Shown piece after piece: positions 45,799-57,433 of a stretch of DNA of 64,000 nt (positions are counted from its first letter, which is position 1; every line of letters begins with the position of its first letter). This DNA is from Reticulascus tulasneorum. Its lineage: Eukaryota; Ascomycota; Sordariomycetes; Glomerellales; Reticulascaceae. The notes under the pieces were generated by a model. The model had not been told where the DNA came from. It did not search any database and saw only the letters and a list, made by a program, of their open reading frames with translations. The translations under genes and the position numbers were made by a program. Where the stretch lies: contig LSAX01000011.1 of NCBI GenBank assembly GCA_001557505.1, forward strand, positions 186,001 to 250,000, read 5' to 3'.

Positions 45799-48611
45799 AT
45801 GGCGACAGCGCAGATGTCTACCGACATCCCCAAACCATCATTCGCGAAGGTTCGTACCGTTGTGCGGTTACTTGCTTCCCGGCCACTGCGGCCCTGTATA
45901 TGCCTCGCGACACAGACTAACTCATTGGTGTCTATTATTTAGGTCGCCGCTTCTGCAACTAAAGATAGTGCCCCAGTCACTACTGTACACCGAGTCGCTG
46001 TGCCAGCGCAAGGTCGGCCAGAACAAACCGCACCTGTCACTACAGCTCCTGTCGTGGTTCCGCCTGCGGCCACGAATGGGCCAGTAAGCCGTCCACCAGT
46101 TCAACCAGGCGCCTCGAAGCTCATCTCCCGGTCCGATGCCGTTCCACGCAAGAAGTCCGATGCGGTTGATGGGGTGGTCGATGGGTTGAAGGGCCTCAAT
46201 TTGGGGGCAAGGGCACCAAGTCTGGTTGTGAATGGTACCGGATCAACGTTCACCGACAGATCAAAATCTGCGATCAGAGACGGGTCGGATGATTCTCAGA
46301 GGGCAGATTCTAGCTCCGAACTTGGTACTAAGCCTCCAAGTTTAGATGGAAAGAGCATCACATCCGGAACGACGTTCGCGCTGGATGAGAAGGAATCACT
46401 TCGACCCGATGATAGTGCTAGCGTCAAGGCAGCTGCCGCAGAGGACGATGATGCCTTCTCGTTCCGAGGCTCTTTGCTAGCTGGCTCGCGGATGGGCTCC
46501 GAGCTTGCAGCAAGGGCTAGAGGAATCCAACTTGGAGACATGCCGGAGCGGCGGATTATTCAGCCTGTGCCCGGAATACTAAGCCAAGGAGTAATCACTC
46601 CTCAGAGTGCCTCATCCGACCAGCAACCTATTCCGAATACGACCATTCCTCTTGCTAGTGTGCCAGGCTCAGTAGACGCCCTAAATGCCATATATCGTCA
46701 AGCACCGGATGAGAAGTTGCTTGAAGCAATGGCATCGCCCAAGGACCGGCTCTTCCTGTTACGACTGGAAGCACAGGTTATTGGTTTTGTTCGCGATGCT
46801 AAGTAGGTTTAGATCTGACGGGGCACCCTTGGTCTGTGTACTAATAGTCACTCAGGGACCCTTACATGGATTTACCTCCTTCCAACTCGTTCTGCAGGAT
46901 GTTAACCCACAAGCTTGCTGATTACTATCATATGACACATTCTTATGAGCCTCAAATTGGATCGGTGCGGATCTTCAGGACCCCTTTCTGTAGAGTGCCC
47001 CCGTCGTTGTCGAGTATTGGCATTCCTGAGGCGAGTGAAACTACACCGCCACCAGCCGTTCTCCCAAGAAAGATTATGCGACGCGGAGAGGATGGCGAGT
47101 TTGGTACAGCGAGCACTAGCCCTTCCAAAGCAACTTCGGAAGTCGGCAGCGATGGAAAGGAGAAAGGGGGGAACCAAAAGTAAGTCACAACCTAATAGCT
47201 CAGAGGTACATACTAACCGATACTAGACTTTCGAGAGAGCAACGAGAAGAAGCCTACAACAAAGCTCGGGAGAGGATCTTTGGAAACTCAGAGAAGACTG
47301 GAGAGTCTACACCCGGTATGCCGTCTCGCCATTCTCTCACCTTGAAAGACCGTTCTAACTCAAATTCCAGAAAATGGGGACGAGAACGGAATATCTCGTG
47401 CGAGCTCTGTTTCCGCAAGAGACAAATCCGGCCTGGGAAAGAGGGGGAAACCCAGCAAGCAGAGACGCGATGACTCGGACAGTTTTGACTCGAGAAACAA
47501 TTATGCTCCTTATTGGGGACCACAGCAACAGACCTGGATGCCCCAGTTCGCACCGCCTGCCAATCCACAGTTTTATGGACAAGCTCAGCAACCATACCCT
47601 AACCCAGTGCAAGCTGTCTACACTCCTCCAATTCAGGCAACTCCTCCATTGATGGGTAATTCTGCGTACGGCGGGTTCAACAACATGCCAGCTGTAAGTG
47701 AAGTTAGCTGACACCGGTGATGGATCTTTGCTAACACAAGTTGAAAGTATCAACCGCAGCCCGCTCAACCAAGGTTTCAGCCCTCGCCACCGGTTCAACC
47801 GCCTCCAAATGGCGGCATGGGAGTTTATGGAGCTCCGATGATGAACATACATCAGCAGGGTTGGCAACCAGCGTTTAACCCTCCCCCTAGCCAAGCTCCA
47901 GTTCCAGTCCCGAACCCTGTTCCTTTTGCTCCACGGGGCGTCTCTGCGCCGCCAGCACACGCGACCCTGCCATATGCGTACGGCCAACTACCGGTCAACG
48001 TTAATCCTAATGACCCTAAAAGTCAGCACCCTATCCCGGGAAGCTATAACCGGCATGCATTTAATCCAAAGACACAATCCTTTGTGCCGGGCGGTGGCAT
48101 GCCAATGCAGCCGCCACAGCCGCCGTTTAGTGCGCCAGGTTCGCACCATGGCAGCCCCCAGATTGGATCACCACATTTGGCATATGCTGGCTATCAGCAG
48201 CAACCTCCTCCACCTCCATATGGTGGCGGCGCTGCATATGGCATGGTTAGGCAGGGATCGAATATCTCAATGCCTCCTTACCATTTGCCACCACCCCAAC
48301 ATCCCCAACATCCCCAGCATCCTCAGCATCCCCAGCATCCTCAGCACCCTCAGCATCCTCAGCACCCTCAGCACCCTCAACACCCTCAACACCCTCAACA
48401 CCCTCAACACCCTCAACACCAGCCTCAACTACCACAAGCTCCGGCGGGCCACCTTCCCCAGCACCCTCCCCAACATCTTCCCCAGAATCTTCCTCCACAT
48501 ATTCCCAACAAGCCAGTCATTCCTCAAGGCCCTGGCGGTCAGGCTTACAGTCACTTGCCGACCTACGGCAACCCTGCAAGTCTGCCACAGAAGCCAAATA
48601 CAGGCGTTTGA
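45799..48611 (+). CDS. R3H and SUZ domain RNA-binding protein with HPQ repeat
   Basis: Six exons (45799-45849, 45943-46802, 46856-47179, 47227-47315, 47371-47693, 47748-48611) encode 836 residues. An R3H domain, which binds single-stranded nucleic acid, spans exons 2 and 3 (~270-345): SPKDRLFLLRLEAQVIGFV, then DPYMDLPPSNSFCRMLTHKLADYY. A SUZ-like basic segment follows (PRKIMRRGEDGEFG and LSREQREEAYNKARERIFG). The C-terminal third is Pro/Gln-rich, with YNRHAFNPKTQSFVPGG resembling a PAM2-like segment and a run of twelve HPQ triplets. All five introns have a normal donor and frame. It resembles yeast Rbs1 and animal R3HDM proteins and is probably a cytoplasmic mRNA regulator (inferred). Confidence 0.88.
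48297..48422 (+). repeat. 9-bp minisatellite encoding His-Pro-Gln repeats
   Basis: Tandem CA[T/C]CC[T/C]CA[G/A]-type units within the last exon of the R3H gene. Third codon positions vary in blocks (CATCCTCAG early, CACCCTCAA late), which points to step-wise unit duplication. Confidence 0.85.
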
Positions 48612-48954
48612 GAGAGCATCTCGTGGTGTTCAGGATCGATTGGAACCGCACGATGGCGTCCAGAGGCATGGTACAGCATATAGGCGTTTCAGGGCGGACA
48701 GGATGGCATAGGACTGTGTAGGGCTATTAATGCACTTGCTAGAAGCTACAGATAATGCCCCATTTCATTCATGTAGACGAAATGCTCGAAAGGGTGAATA
48801 CCATTCATCATCTGCCTATATCGGCTTTCTAATCCTGCCATAACGCCATGACGGTGTTGAGTTACTGAAACATAGGCCATGCTTTCCACCAACAGTCCCT
48901 GAAGACTGGCTGCTTTTAATCGACTTGAAATGTGCTCTCCAGTAGGCCGTCTAT
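48612..48954. other. Convergent intergenic region, R3H and eIF3f genes
   Basis: 343 bp of 3'-UTR-type sequence with nothing else seen. Confidence 0.55.
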
Positions 48955-50097
48955 CTACTCAGTAGGCTCCCTCGGCTCCCTCGGCTCTCTTTGCTGACCG
49001 CCGCCGCGGCCACCGCCTCTGCCGCCTCTTTTACCCCCACGGCCACCTCGCTGACCATCACCTTTGTCAGCGCCTTCAATCGGCTTGCCCTCGGCATCCT
49101 TCTCGCCAGTAGTCAAATTAGCTGTCGCCAGTCTTTGTGACAGGTCGATTTGAGTGCGGATTGTGTTTGCAAGGTAGGAGACCATCAGCACGTCCTGGAC
49201 ATGATTGTTGAAGTCATGTTCGATCTGTGATGCATCGACCTTTGGCGCCAGAGACAACGCATTCATTAGGAACTGACCGAGCGCGTGGTTCGGCTCTTCC
49301 TCTTCATCCAAGATCCCATTCACCCAGTCGCTTACTCGATCGATCAAGCCCGAAGCCTGTTCGATCGACCGAGCTAACCCCTCGATATCCGAAATCAACG
49401 GGGCAGATCTCGAGTCTGCGTCCTTAGCGCTCGCAATTGTCTCCAAAGCACTTCGCTCGGCATCACCGTACATCAGCTTGTGGGGCACCTGGATGAACAA
49501 GCATGACTCTGCCGCACGTTCAGCATTGACTGCTACTGGCGCGCTGATGTAACATCTCGTCTCGATGTCTGCGCCCGGGTCTGTGGAAATCGTAAGGTGG
49601 ACTGCCGGGTGAGGGAAAGTGCCGGTATCGGGTGAGGCGAAGAAGTTCTGGATCAGCGCGGAGAAGCTGTTGAGTTCGTGAGATGTGGTGTACCAGCCCA
49701 GGAGACTTTCCCGTGGTGATGCTTTGAGGGTCAACGCGAGCATGTTCTTCTGGTAGTCGACATCTACTTCGACCTGATCTTCGTTTTCCGTGTGTGGGAT
49801 CGCGAAGCAGGACCGGACTTCGACTTCCATGCCATCTTCGGAGCGGTAGCCGACGAGGGCGCCAATAACTCGAGTCGATTGCGTATCACGGATATCCCTT
49901 CGTACTGCATGGTCTAAGATAGAGAGAATAGCCTACACTGGTTAGAAAAATTGCTTCCTTTGGTGGTGGTAGACAAAGGAGGGGCTCACCTGAGGCTGGA
50001 TGCTCACGTTGAGCGGGGCAATGTTGGTTTGTAGACCGATCGCTCCAGGCGCAATAGGCCGGGAGAGATGGAGGAATTTCTCTGCATCTACAGCCAT
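48955..50097 (-). CDS. eif3f: Translation initiation factor eIF3 subunit F
   Basis: Two exons (49990-50097, 48955-49932) encode 361 residues. eIF3f is an MPN-domain subunit of the eIF3 complex that loads the small ribosomal subunit. The MPN fold is at ~28-165: [20 protein letters not shown] across the junction, then [19 protein letters not shown] and SFAIPH in the position of the metalloprotease motif; as in the family, the metal-binding JAMM residues are absent. [18 protein letters not shown] and the C-terminal helical block [19 protein letters not shown] are typical. The fungal tail is Arg-Gly-rich with EPREP repeats. The 57-bp intron has a CTAAC branch. It is divergent from UTP25. Confidence 0.93.
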
Positions 50098-50431
50098 GTT
50101 GGGTGGATTCCACACTGACTGTATGTATCAAGAGAAACAAGGTGTAGGGGCGGGTTTGGAGACTTTTATCGTCAGACTTCGTGATGTCGTTCAAAATCCT
50201 GCCCTCCTGAGATGTCGATTTTGTGATTTGCCGTTGGCTAGACCGGGTTGTGCGCGCTAAGATAACCGATAACGATTGTGGCGCTGGTAGCCCCTCTGTG
50301 GCTGGTGCGTGTGAGTGCTGCAAGGCTGATGGCACTTACAACTTTTTTTCACCTCTCATGTGAGTTTTCACAGACCAAGCCATTACCCACATTTCTGAGC
50401 TGAAAGAGCCCAGTTCACTGCCGGACCTAAA
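50098..50431. promoter_or_regulatory. Divergent promoter, eIF3f and UTP25
   Basis: 334 bp between two start codons of a translation and a ribosome-assembly gene, suggesting shared control. No specific site is recognised. Confidence 0.5.
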
Positions 50432-52750
50432 ATGGGACCTAGAGGAAGGGGAGCACGCGGATCCAGAGGCCAGAGGGGAGGGGGCTTTCGTGGAAGAGGT
50501 GGTGGGCGTGGTAGTGGACGAGGCAATGCGCGAGGTGGCAGCCGTGGTGGCAGAGGAAGGGGCCGTGGCGCACCGAAGTTTGGGCGGTCGGCTCAGTTCG
50601 ACAACGCTCGAGTAGAAGATAACGAGGAGTAAGTTGGTCGGGAAATCCAAAGAGAATTGCATCCGAGTTGATTGCTAAATATGACAGGGACTCCCAAGAT
50701 GATTCTGGAGAAGAAAATGAAGAAGCAGAAGTAGACGAGGAGGATTCCTCAGAGGAAGAAAAAGAGGATGAGACAGCCCAAGCTGGTCGCCCTTACACGG
50801 CTCTCTTACAAGGCTTTACCGAAAGTACTGAACCGAAAGCAAAGAGGCGTAAACTGGAAAATGGAGCTACGGAAGCGATCTCCAATGTTGCTAAGGTCTT
50901 GGATGATCAGGACGAAGATCCTGAGAGGGATCTTGACCTGGTTGAGGAGCCTGAAGAAGATCAGGAGACTGGGCTAGCGGACCAGGACCGAGACAGTGAT
51001 AATGAGGATGAAGGGGACGAGGCTGATCCTTTTGACAACCATTTCGCCAACCCCAACGCAGAACTTACGTCGAAAATAGTGAAGACCCTTCAAAAAAGCG
51101 GGTGGGCGTCGAAGAGGTTGTTGTCTCCCGTATCGAAAGCTGCTGTCGCGTTTCCGAAACTTGATGATGGAGACGAACCATCTATACCACCCTCGGTGCA
51201 TGGGCCAGATGGTTTGAAGCTCAAACACAAGTTGCGAGAGACGGTCTTGAGGAAATCTCCGACGTTCACCCCCTTCCAACAGGCCATGGCGCCTCTTTTA
51301 TTTAACTATCATGACGTTCTATACTGCGAGCGCACGATACATAACGCGGACAGTTTACGGGAGTTGGTTTGTCTACATGCAATCAACCATGTCTTCAAGT
51401 ACGTGTATAGTCACAATTCTCTCGCAAGCAAAACTGATGATGATTAGAACTCGAGATCGCGTGATCAAAAATAACTACAAATTAGCTCGGGAAGACGCAG
51501 CCGCGGACCTGGAGCTGAGAGATCAAGGCTTCACCAGACCGAAGGTCCTGTTTCTTCTACCGACACGGCAATCATGTGTCAAAATGGCGAACATGATAGA
51601 AAACCTCTGCGAACCTGACCAACGGGAAAACAGAAAACGATTTGACGAAACATACATTGACAAAGAGGAGAAGTTTGGCGCTGACCGGCCGGCCGACTTC
51701 AGAGATCTGTTCGAAGGAAATGACGACGACATGTTCCGGCTGGGCATGAAGTTCACGCGAAAGACAATCAAATACTTTGCACAGTTTTACAACTCCGATA
51801 TCCTATTCGCCAGTCCTCTCGGTCTTCGGATGGCTATTGGATCCGAAGAAGACAAGAAAAAGGTTGACTTCGACTTCTTGAGCTCAATTGAGCTGGTGGT
51901 CGTAGACCAGGCAGATGCCCAGCTGATGCAAAATTGGGAGCATGTCGAGTACATCTTCGAGCATCTGAACCTCCAACCAAAGGAAGCACACAATTGCGAC
52001 TTCAGCCGTGTTCGGAGCTGGTACCTAGAAGATTGGGCCAAATATTACAGGCAAACGATTATCTTCTCGTCATTCAACACTCCCGAGCTCTCCGAGCTTC
52101 TGAGGACCCAATGCCAAAACTGGTCAGGGAAAATACGGCTTCAGCCTGACTACCCTGGTGTACTTCAGCAGCTTGGCATCAAAGCCAAGCAGACTTTCTC
52201 CCGGTTCGAGGCGCAATCCATCAGTAAAGAACCGGATGCTCGGTTCACTTATTTTACCTCTGCCATCCTGCCCTCTCTAATCAAGCGAGCGAAGGACATG
52301 AATGGCACGCTGATCTTCATACCGTCTTACCTGGACTTCGTGCGAGTGCGGAACTACTTCGCAGCGTCTCCAGCTGTTGCGAACCTTTCGTTTGGCACAA
52401 TATCAGAATACGCCGAGGTACCGGAAGCATCAAGAGCAAGATCGCATTTCTTAAATGGACGCCACAAAGTGCTGCTATACACAGAACGAGCGCACCACTT
52501 CCGCCGATACCAACTCAAAGGCGTGCAGCGAGTGATCATGTACGGGCTGCCGGACAATCCACTCTTCTACAAGGAGATTGCGGGCGAGTTCCTTGCTCGG
52601 AGCGAGCAGGATCTGAAGCTGGAACCAGGAAACGGGACCGTGAGAGTCATGTTCTCCAAGTATGACGTGATGAAACTGGAGCGGGTTGTGGGCTCGCAGA
52701 GGGTTGGGAAGATGATCCATGAGCGAGGCGATACGTTCGACTTTGTATAA
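50432..52750 (+). CDS. UTP25: U3 snoRNA-associated protein Utp25
   Basis: Three exons (50432-50628, 50688-51398, 51448-52750) encode 736 residues. Utp25 (animal DEF/DIEXF) is a nucleolar factor of the small-subunit processome with a degenerate helicase-like fold. The N-terminus is an Arg-Gly box; a long acidic region follows. The conserved body includes [72 protein letters not shown] and the C-terminal [27 protein letters not shown] occupies the place of a DEAD box, so ATP hydrolysis is not expected. Introns (50629-50687, 51399-51447) join in frame. Confidence 0.93.
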
Positions 52751-52903
52751 ATTGTCATGCCCCAGCACTTCGGCAGTCCGAGATCGTCCCATAGTACATT
52801 TATACCCTACACGGCCATATCGTAGCTCATGTGGCCAACAATGGTGTCTATAATACACTCCCAGTACAAATTCCTGGCTACTTGACCTTCCAAATGAGCC
52901 GCC

Positions 52904-53545
52904 TCATGTCGTTTTCTCATTGGTCTTCTCGCTGGTCTTCTCAATCGTCTCCTCACTCGTACCCAAGCTCTTGAACCTCTCCACCATAGCATCAAACTCC
53001 GCCTTGCCATCTTTCCGGTATCTGGTCACCTTCGACACATTCTTCTTCGTCAAGTCTGTTGTCTGCCAGTTCTTGGTCTGATCCTTCGCCACAGCCTTCG
53101 CAGTCATCATGAACCGGACATCCCGTGGTCCATCCACCAACTCCAGGATAGCCGATTCGCCCTGGTCGTATGTGCTTCTGGGCTCTGTCCTGAGCACTCT
53201 GGTATAGCCGCCAGGGCGCTCGAGGTACCGTTCTCGTAGCTCGCCGAAGAGCTTGGGAAGGAGATCGAACGGTGTCTAAGGGGCTGTCAGGTCATGAACC
53301 AGGACGAGGAAGGGAACTCAGGTGCCTACATAGAGAATTCCTTGCGCTTTCCGCCTTGTTGCCTCATTGTCTCGCTTCGCCAGCGTGATCAGCTTCTCGG
53401 CCAGACGTTGCGCTTCCTTCGCTTTGGCGAAGGTTGTGTGGATGTGTTCGTGCATGATGAGGGAGGTGACAAGACCTCGGAGCAAAGCTTGTCTGGCCGC
53501 AGAATTGCGGCTTAGATGCCGATATTTGACCAATCCTCCCGCCAT
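52904..53545 (-). CDS. MRPL8: Mitochondrial large-subunit ribosomal protein bL17m
   Basis: Two exons (53330-53545, 52904-53275) encode 195 residues. The N-terminal ~110 residues match bacterial L17: [50 protein letters not shown], and after the 54-bp intron [17 protein letters not shown] and [10 protein letters not shown] mitochondrial extension follows, with a Glu/Thr-rich end. No long presequence is visible, which is usual for this protein. It is divergent from MIC12 by 370 bp. UTP25 converges from the left. Confidence 0.92.
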
Positions 53546-53915
53546 TTTGTCGTGTCGGAGCCCTTTGCTGGCTTCCAAATGCTGAATTGAAGAGTTGTGG
53601 TGTGCTGTTGCAAGGAAGCTTGTAGCTGGATGTGTGCGGAGCCGTGTTCGGGAATCGCGAATTTTTTGGGTCTTGGCGGCTCGGAACCTCCCCTGTCCAT
53701 CAACGTTAAACAACGTAAAAAAGTCCCGCTTCGTCATTCTTCCAAGTTTGTGCTACTTCCAGGCCCAACAGCTCCCTTCGGGCTCAATCAATTGCACTAT
53801 GAACCCTTGAGCATTGCTCGAGTTTAGCGATACTTACTAACTACGTTCTTTTATTGACGATTGCCCTGCAACAACGACTAATCGCGCCCCAAACAAAGGT
53901 GCGCTCTGATTGACA
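53546..53915. promoter_or_regulatory. Divergent promoter, MRPL8 and MIC12
   Basis: 370 bp between two start codons of mitochondrial protein genes. No specific factor site is recognised. Confidence 0.5.
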
Positions 53916-54803
53916 ATGGGCTTCACCACCGGCTTCGTAAGTTTCAATGGTTCGGCTATCAACATACAATATTAATGAGTCCCGCAACAGACCGGCGGCG
54001 TGACCCTGACTCTAGGCGTCGCCTATCTCACAGTTCTGGCTCATCAACGCAACCGCGAGGCCCAATCACGATCGCTCCGGGCCCAGTCATACGTCCTCAA
54101 CAGCATCATCGAGCCTGTCGTTCTGCCCCCACCACCTACGCGCTCGGAGCTTGCAGCCGCATCGCGCGCAAACCTGGCCGAGACAGCAAAAGACCGGTGG
54201 AACCAAGAAATCGAAAATGCCGTGCGGTGGATCCAGCGGACAGACTGGGACGAGGTACGCGAGGGCATGGAAGAGAGCGTCGCGAAGTTATGGGTGAAAG
54301 CCTTTAGTGGCGCCGCAGACGCGGCAACGAAGACAGAAGCAAAGGCCGAGGAGAAGGCTGTTCCGGCTGCGAAGGAATCGCTAGGAAACGCAAAGGCGAA
54401 GGCCACCGCTACAGCGACGGAACAGAAGGAAACTGTGAGCGCCAATGCGAAGTCCGCTTGGGAGAGGGCGAAGGAGAAGACGCAAGCTGCAGCAGCAGAT
54501 GCGGCGGCCGTGGCAGAAGCAAAAGCCGCTGATGCGAAGAGTGCCGTTGCCGCGGCGGTGGAGAAAGGTGTCGAGACTGGCCAGACGCTCGCTGGCAAGG
54601 TCAAGACTGTAGTCGGCTTGGCGGAGGACAAGGTCACGGTCAAGGCGGATGGGAAAGTATTGCCGGCCATGACGGCTGTGGAGAAGGCGCTGCATCAGCG
54701 GTATGAGAAACCGGATGGGTTGAACCAGAGCGTCAAGGAGGCGTTGAACGAGAGGTACAAGCCGTTGGACCAAAGGGATAACTCAGTATTGAGGGGGTTA
54801 TAG
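53916..54803 (+). CDS. MIC12: MICOS complex subunit Mic12
   Basis: Two exons (53916-53936, 53991-54803) encode 277 residues. Mic12 (Aim5) is a small inner-membrane subunit of the MICOS complex that shapes cristae junctions. The start MGFTTGF and, after a 54-bp intron, TGGVTLTLGVAYLTVLAHQRN gives the Gly-rich membrane segment typical of the family. WNQEIENAVRWIQRTDWDE is the conserved soluble motif. The C-terminal half is Ala/Lys/Glu-rich helix, longer than in yeast but usual for filamentous fungi. Confidence 0.9.
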
Positions 54804-55383
54804 GTTATAAGCCTGCCAGCGTCATATTTTAAATGGGCTGTGGGACGACGCCGCTCAATTGTACATAGAGCATGTACTACCAACAATAGAAAGGCGTAGG
54901 GTAATCGCAATTCACAAGAGATTCTGTTTGGCTCTACCCGATCCCCACGAGGTATGTTGCTGGTCCCCAATCACGCTGCCTTCAGAAAGCCTGCTCTTCA
55001 TATCGTACGGTTTTGTGGCAGATAACAGGTAGCCCGCAGGCGTCTTGTGCGACTAAGCAGCATTGCTTCAGTCTATATCGTGTTACCTCGACCGATGAGT
55101 GACTCTAACTTGTGGAATAACGGCAACTCGGTATATAACGCACAATGATTCACAGCAACTCCACCCGCCTCCTGCCAAGCACCGTTCATGGGGAAGAAAT
55201 ACTCTTTCGTGATGGCAAACCTCGTTTGACCAGGACACCGCAGATCACCAGCTCGTCCTAACAGCCGTCACAAACGGCCTTTCAAAGAGTCGAGAATATC
55301 ACAGGACGTCTCAAAGTCGACTTGTCCCAGCCGTTGAGTTTGACAACGTGCCCCTACTGCGAAATTTAAAGGTGAAACCATCC
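54804..55383. other. Intergenic, MIC12 to an unidentified gene
   Basis: 580 bp with no supported separate gene. The frame of the next gene is open back to 55213, so an upstream exon or longer start may lie here. Confidence 0.5.
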
Positions 55384-56025
55384 ATGATGACAGGTTTCGA
55401 ACCGCAATATGTCTCCTCGGAGACAGAACTAAGTCCTCGAGCTAATATGACTCTGCTAAGGCGGCAGCGCCGACTCTTCGATTATCTGGAATACTTCCTC
55501 AACCGGTTCGTCGACAGAAACCCGGACGCCAAGGCAGAGTACACGACCTACAAGCGGCAGCGGAACGAGAGATGGGTGGCACAGGACCAGAAGAAACCTA
55601 GTAGACTAGGCACTCCCGCTGCTGGATCATCATTTCAAGGGCCTAAAGAATTACGAAACGGAAATGGGACTTATCACGAAGGCGAATTCCCAATCACAGC
55701 ACTAGAGAACGCTAGCCCGCCCCCCGAGACAAGCACAACGCCTCCAGCCGCAGTCTCGCGACACGGTGCATCCAGCCAGCTCATGGATGTCATGGTCGGC
55801 ACGATCAAGCGCAGTAATAGGCGGAGGGAAGACGTAAGGCAGGGGTATTTCGACCCGGATCCGTTCCCCCGGAACAGGCAGGAGAATGCAAGCCCGGGGA
55901 TGGTGACCAGTCCTGATGCGTTGGTCATGAATATCCCGATTACAGTGACGGAGGACCGAAGCCATGGGGGACATGTGACTGCATCTGGGGCGAGCGAGTT
56001 GGGGGAGAGGGTGACAAGGCTCTGA
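55384..56025 (+). CDS. Unidentified protein
   Basis: I do not recognise this protein. From the first in-frame ATG it is 213 residues, but the frame is open back to 55213 with protein-like sequence (TSFDQDTADHQLVL), so the true start may be upstream, perhaps in another exon. It has a charged helical N-terminal part (LRRQRRLFDYLEYFLNRFVD, RNERWVAQDQ), a low-complexity Pro/Thr middle, and RSNRRREDVRQGYFDPDP near the C-terminus. No membrane segment or catalytic motif is visible. Confidence 0.5.
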   Translation: MMTGFEPQYVSSETELSPRANMTLLRRQRRLFDYLEYFLNRFVDRNPDAKAEYTTYKRQRNERWVAQDQKKPSRLGTPAAGSSFQGPKELRNGNGTYHEGEFPITALENASPPPETSTTPPAAVSRHGASSQLMDVMVGTIKRSNRRREDVRQGYFDPDPFPRNRQENASPGMVTSPDALVMNIPITVTEDRSHGGHVTASGASELGERVTRL

Positions 56026-56423
56026 TGGCGTGATCGAGAGGAGAGCTTCCTATTGACTGTGGCTGCGTGGGGGATCGGAAGAGGTACTACGCAGTAGCAA
56101 AGCGCCAGAGAGGTGACGGGCGCGTGGCAGCGAGCATATCGAATCTGATGGGGGGTATATCAGAAGGGTTCAATGCCAAGGCTGATTCAGGGTGGTCCCT
56201 CTATTGTTGAGAAGCAATAGAGGAGTTGCAACAGCAACGGTCAACAGCACTATGCTGGGGGCGAGGCACGGAGTCAAGAGGGAAATTGGTATGGCAAATG
56301 CAGTCTTCGAGTCTATAGAAGAAGACAATAATCAGGCTATGCAATGTCTCCAACGTTGTGTATCCGCAAAATCATATCAAGCATGGTATCAAAACTTCTA
56401 ACAAGGCCACACCGTCCCATCCC
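56026..56423. other. Convergent intergenic region
   Basis: 398 bp between the 3' ends of the unidentified gene and the GCL modifier gene. Nothing is recognised. Confidence 0.5.
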
Positions 56424-57433
56424 TCAGTTAGCCACCAGTTCTGCGCCAGCAAAGTACCCCTTATTCTCGATGACTCCCCGGTCCTTGATGAAAGCGGTGT
56501 ACTTCACCACCCACTGGGGTACCAGATCGCCCTTCAAGCCCTCGCCTCCTTCCAGAGGGTCGGCGAGGATTCCAGCACCTTGTAGGCCCTGGCCAAGCAG
56601 CTCTCGCAACGTCCCGCAAGGAAGGATATCGGTGCAGTCGGTGTGGACAAGCAACTCTATGCCTTCGGACTTCGCCAGCTTGACCAGCGGCGGGGGGACA
56701 CTGCAGCAGTCTCTGATGTTGATCTGGTCCACTGCCGGTCGGATATCGACCTTCTTCATAAATTGAGACAGCTTCTCAGTCCCGAACTCGGAGATGCCCA
56801 GAGCCTTGACCAGGCCTTGCCGATAGAGGTCCTCGAGCACCGTCCAAGTCGCCGCCTCCTGGTCAATGTTGCCTTGCATCGCATTCCTCTTGTCCGCTTC
56901 CCACTCACAATCCCCGTCGAAGGACATGCCCGGGAACGAAGCAATCAATAAGTCGATCGACTCAACGCCGAGCTCTTTGCGCACGAGTCGCAGCGCCTCC
57001 TCGACGAATTGCGCCCTCTGCTCTGCCGCCGCAGCCGGTAAGAAGAACAGCTTTACCGTGATGTCGTACTGGCACGGCTCCTCTTGCAACCCAGCGGCCA
57101 TCCACTCTATGCGGGGCACGTAGAGAACGCTGTCCTCCTTTGCCGTCCAAACGTCAACGCATGGCCGGCCGTTACGCTCGACGCCATTGTGGTTTGCGCC
57201 ATTAGTCAAGGGCAAGTGCTCCGAGTAGTCTTGCTGGGCGGCGAGGAAGTTGCTTCGCAACGAGTTGGTGAGTTCGAGGTTGGACCTGTATGCGCCCGGT
57301 TTTCGAATTATGGAGGGGCCGCCCGAGACAATGTTACTACCAGGCGCATTATCGCCAATCAGCATAGGCACAAGTACGTGATGTAAGACCGAAGGAACGT
57401 AACTAACCCAGTTGAAAGAATAATCTTCGTCAT
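56424..57433 (-). CDS. GCLM: Glutamate-cysteine ligase modifier (regulatory) subunit
   Basis: Two exons (57408-57433, 56424-57336) encode 312 residues. This aldo-keto-reductase-like protein binds glutamate-cysteine ligase and tunes the first step of glutathione synthesis. Splicing the 71-bp intron (57337-57407; GTTAGT, GGTAG) gives MTKIILSTGNIVSGGPSIIR, the family's normal start; an unspliced start further in would lose it. Later blocks include ELGVESIDLLIASFPGMSFD, VKALGISEFGTEKL, RPAVDQINIRDCCSVPPPL and IELLVHTDCTDILP. The AKR catalytic tyrosine is not expected in this subfamily. There is no clear regulatory site upstream. Confidence 0.88.
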
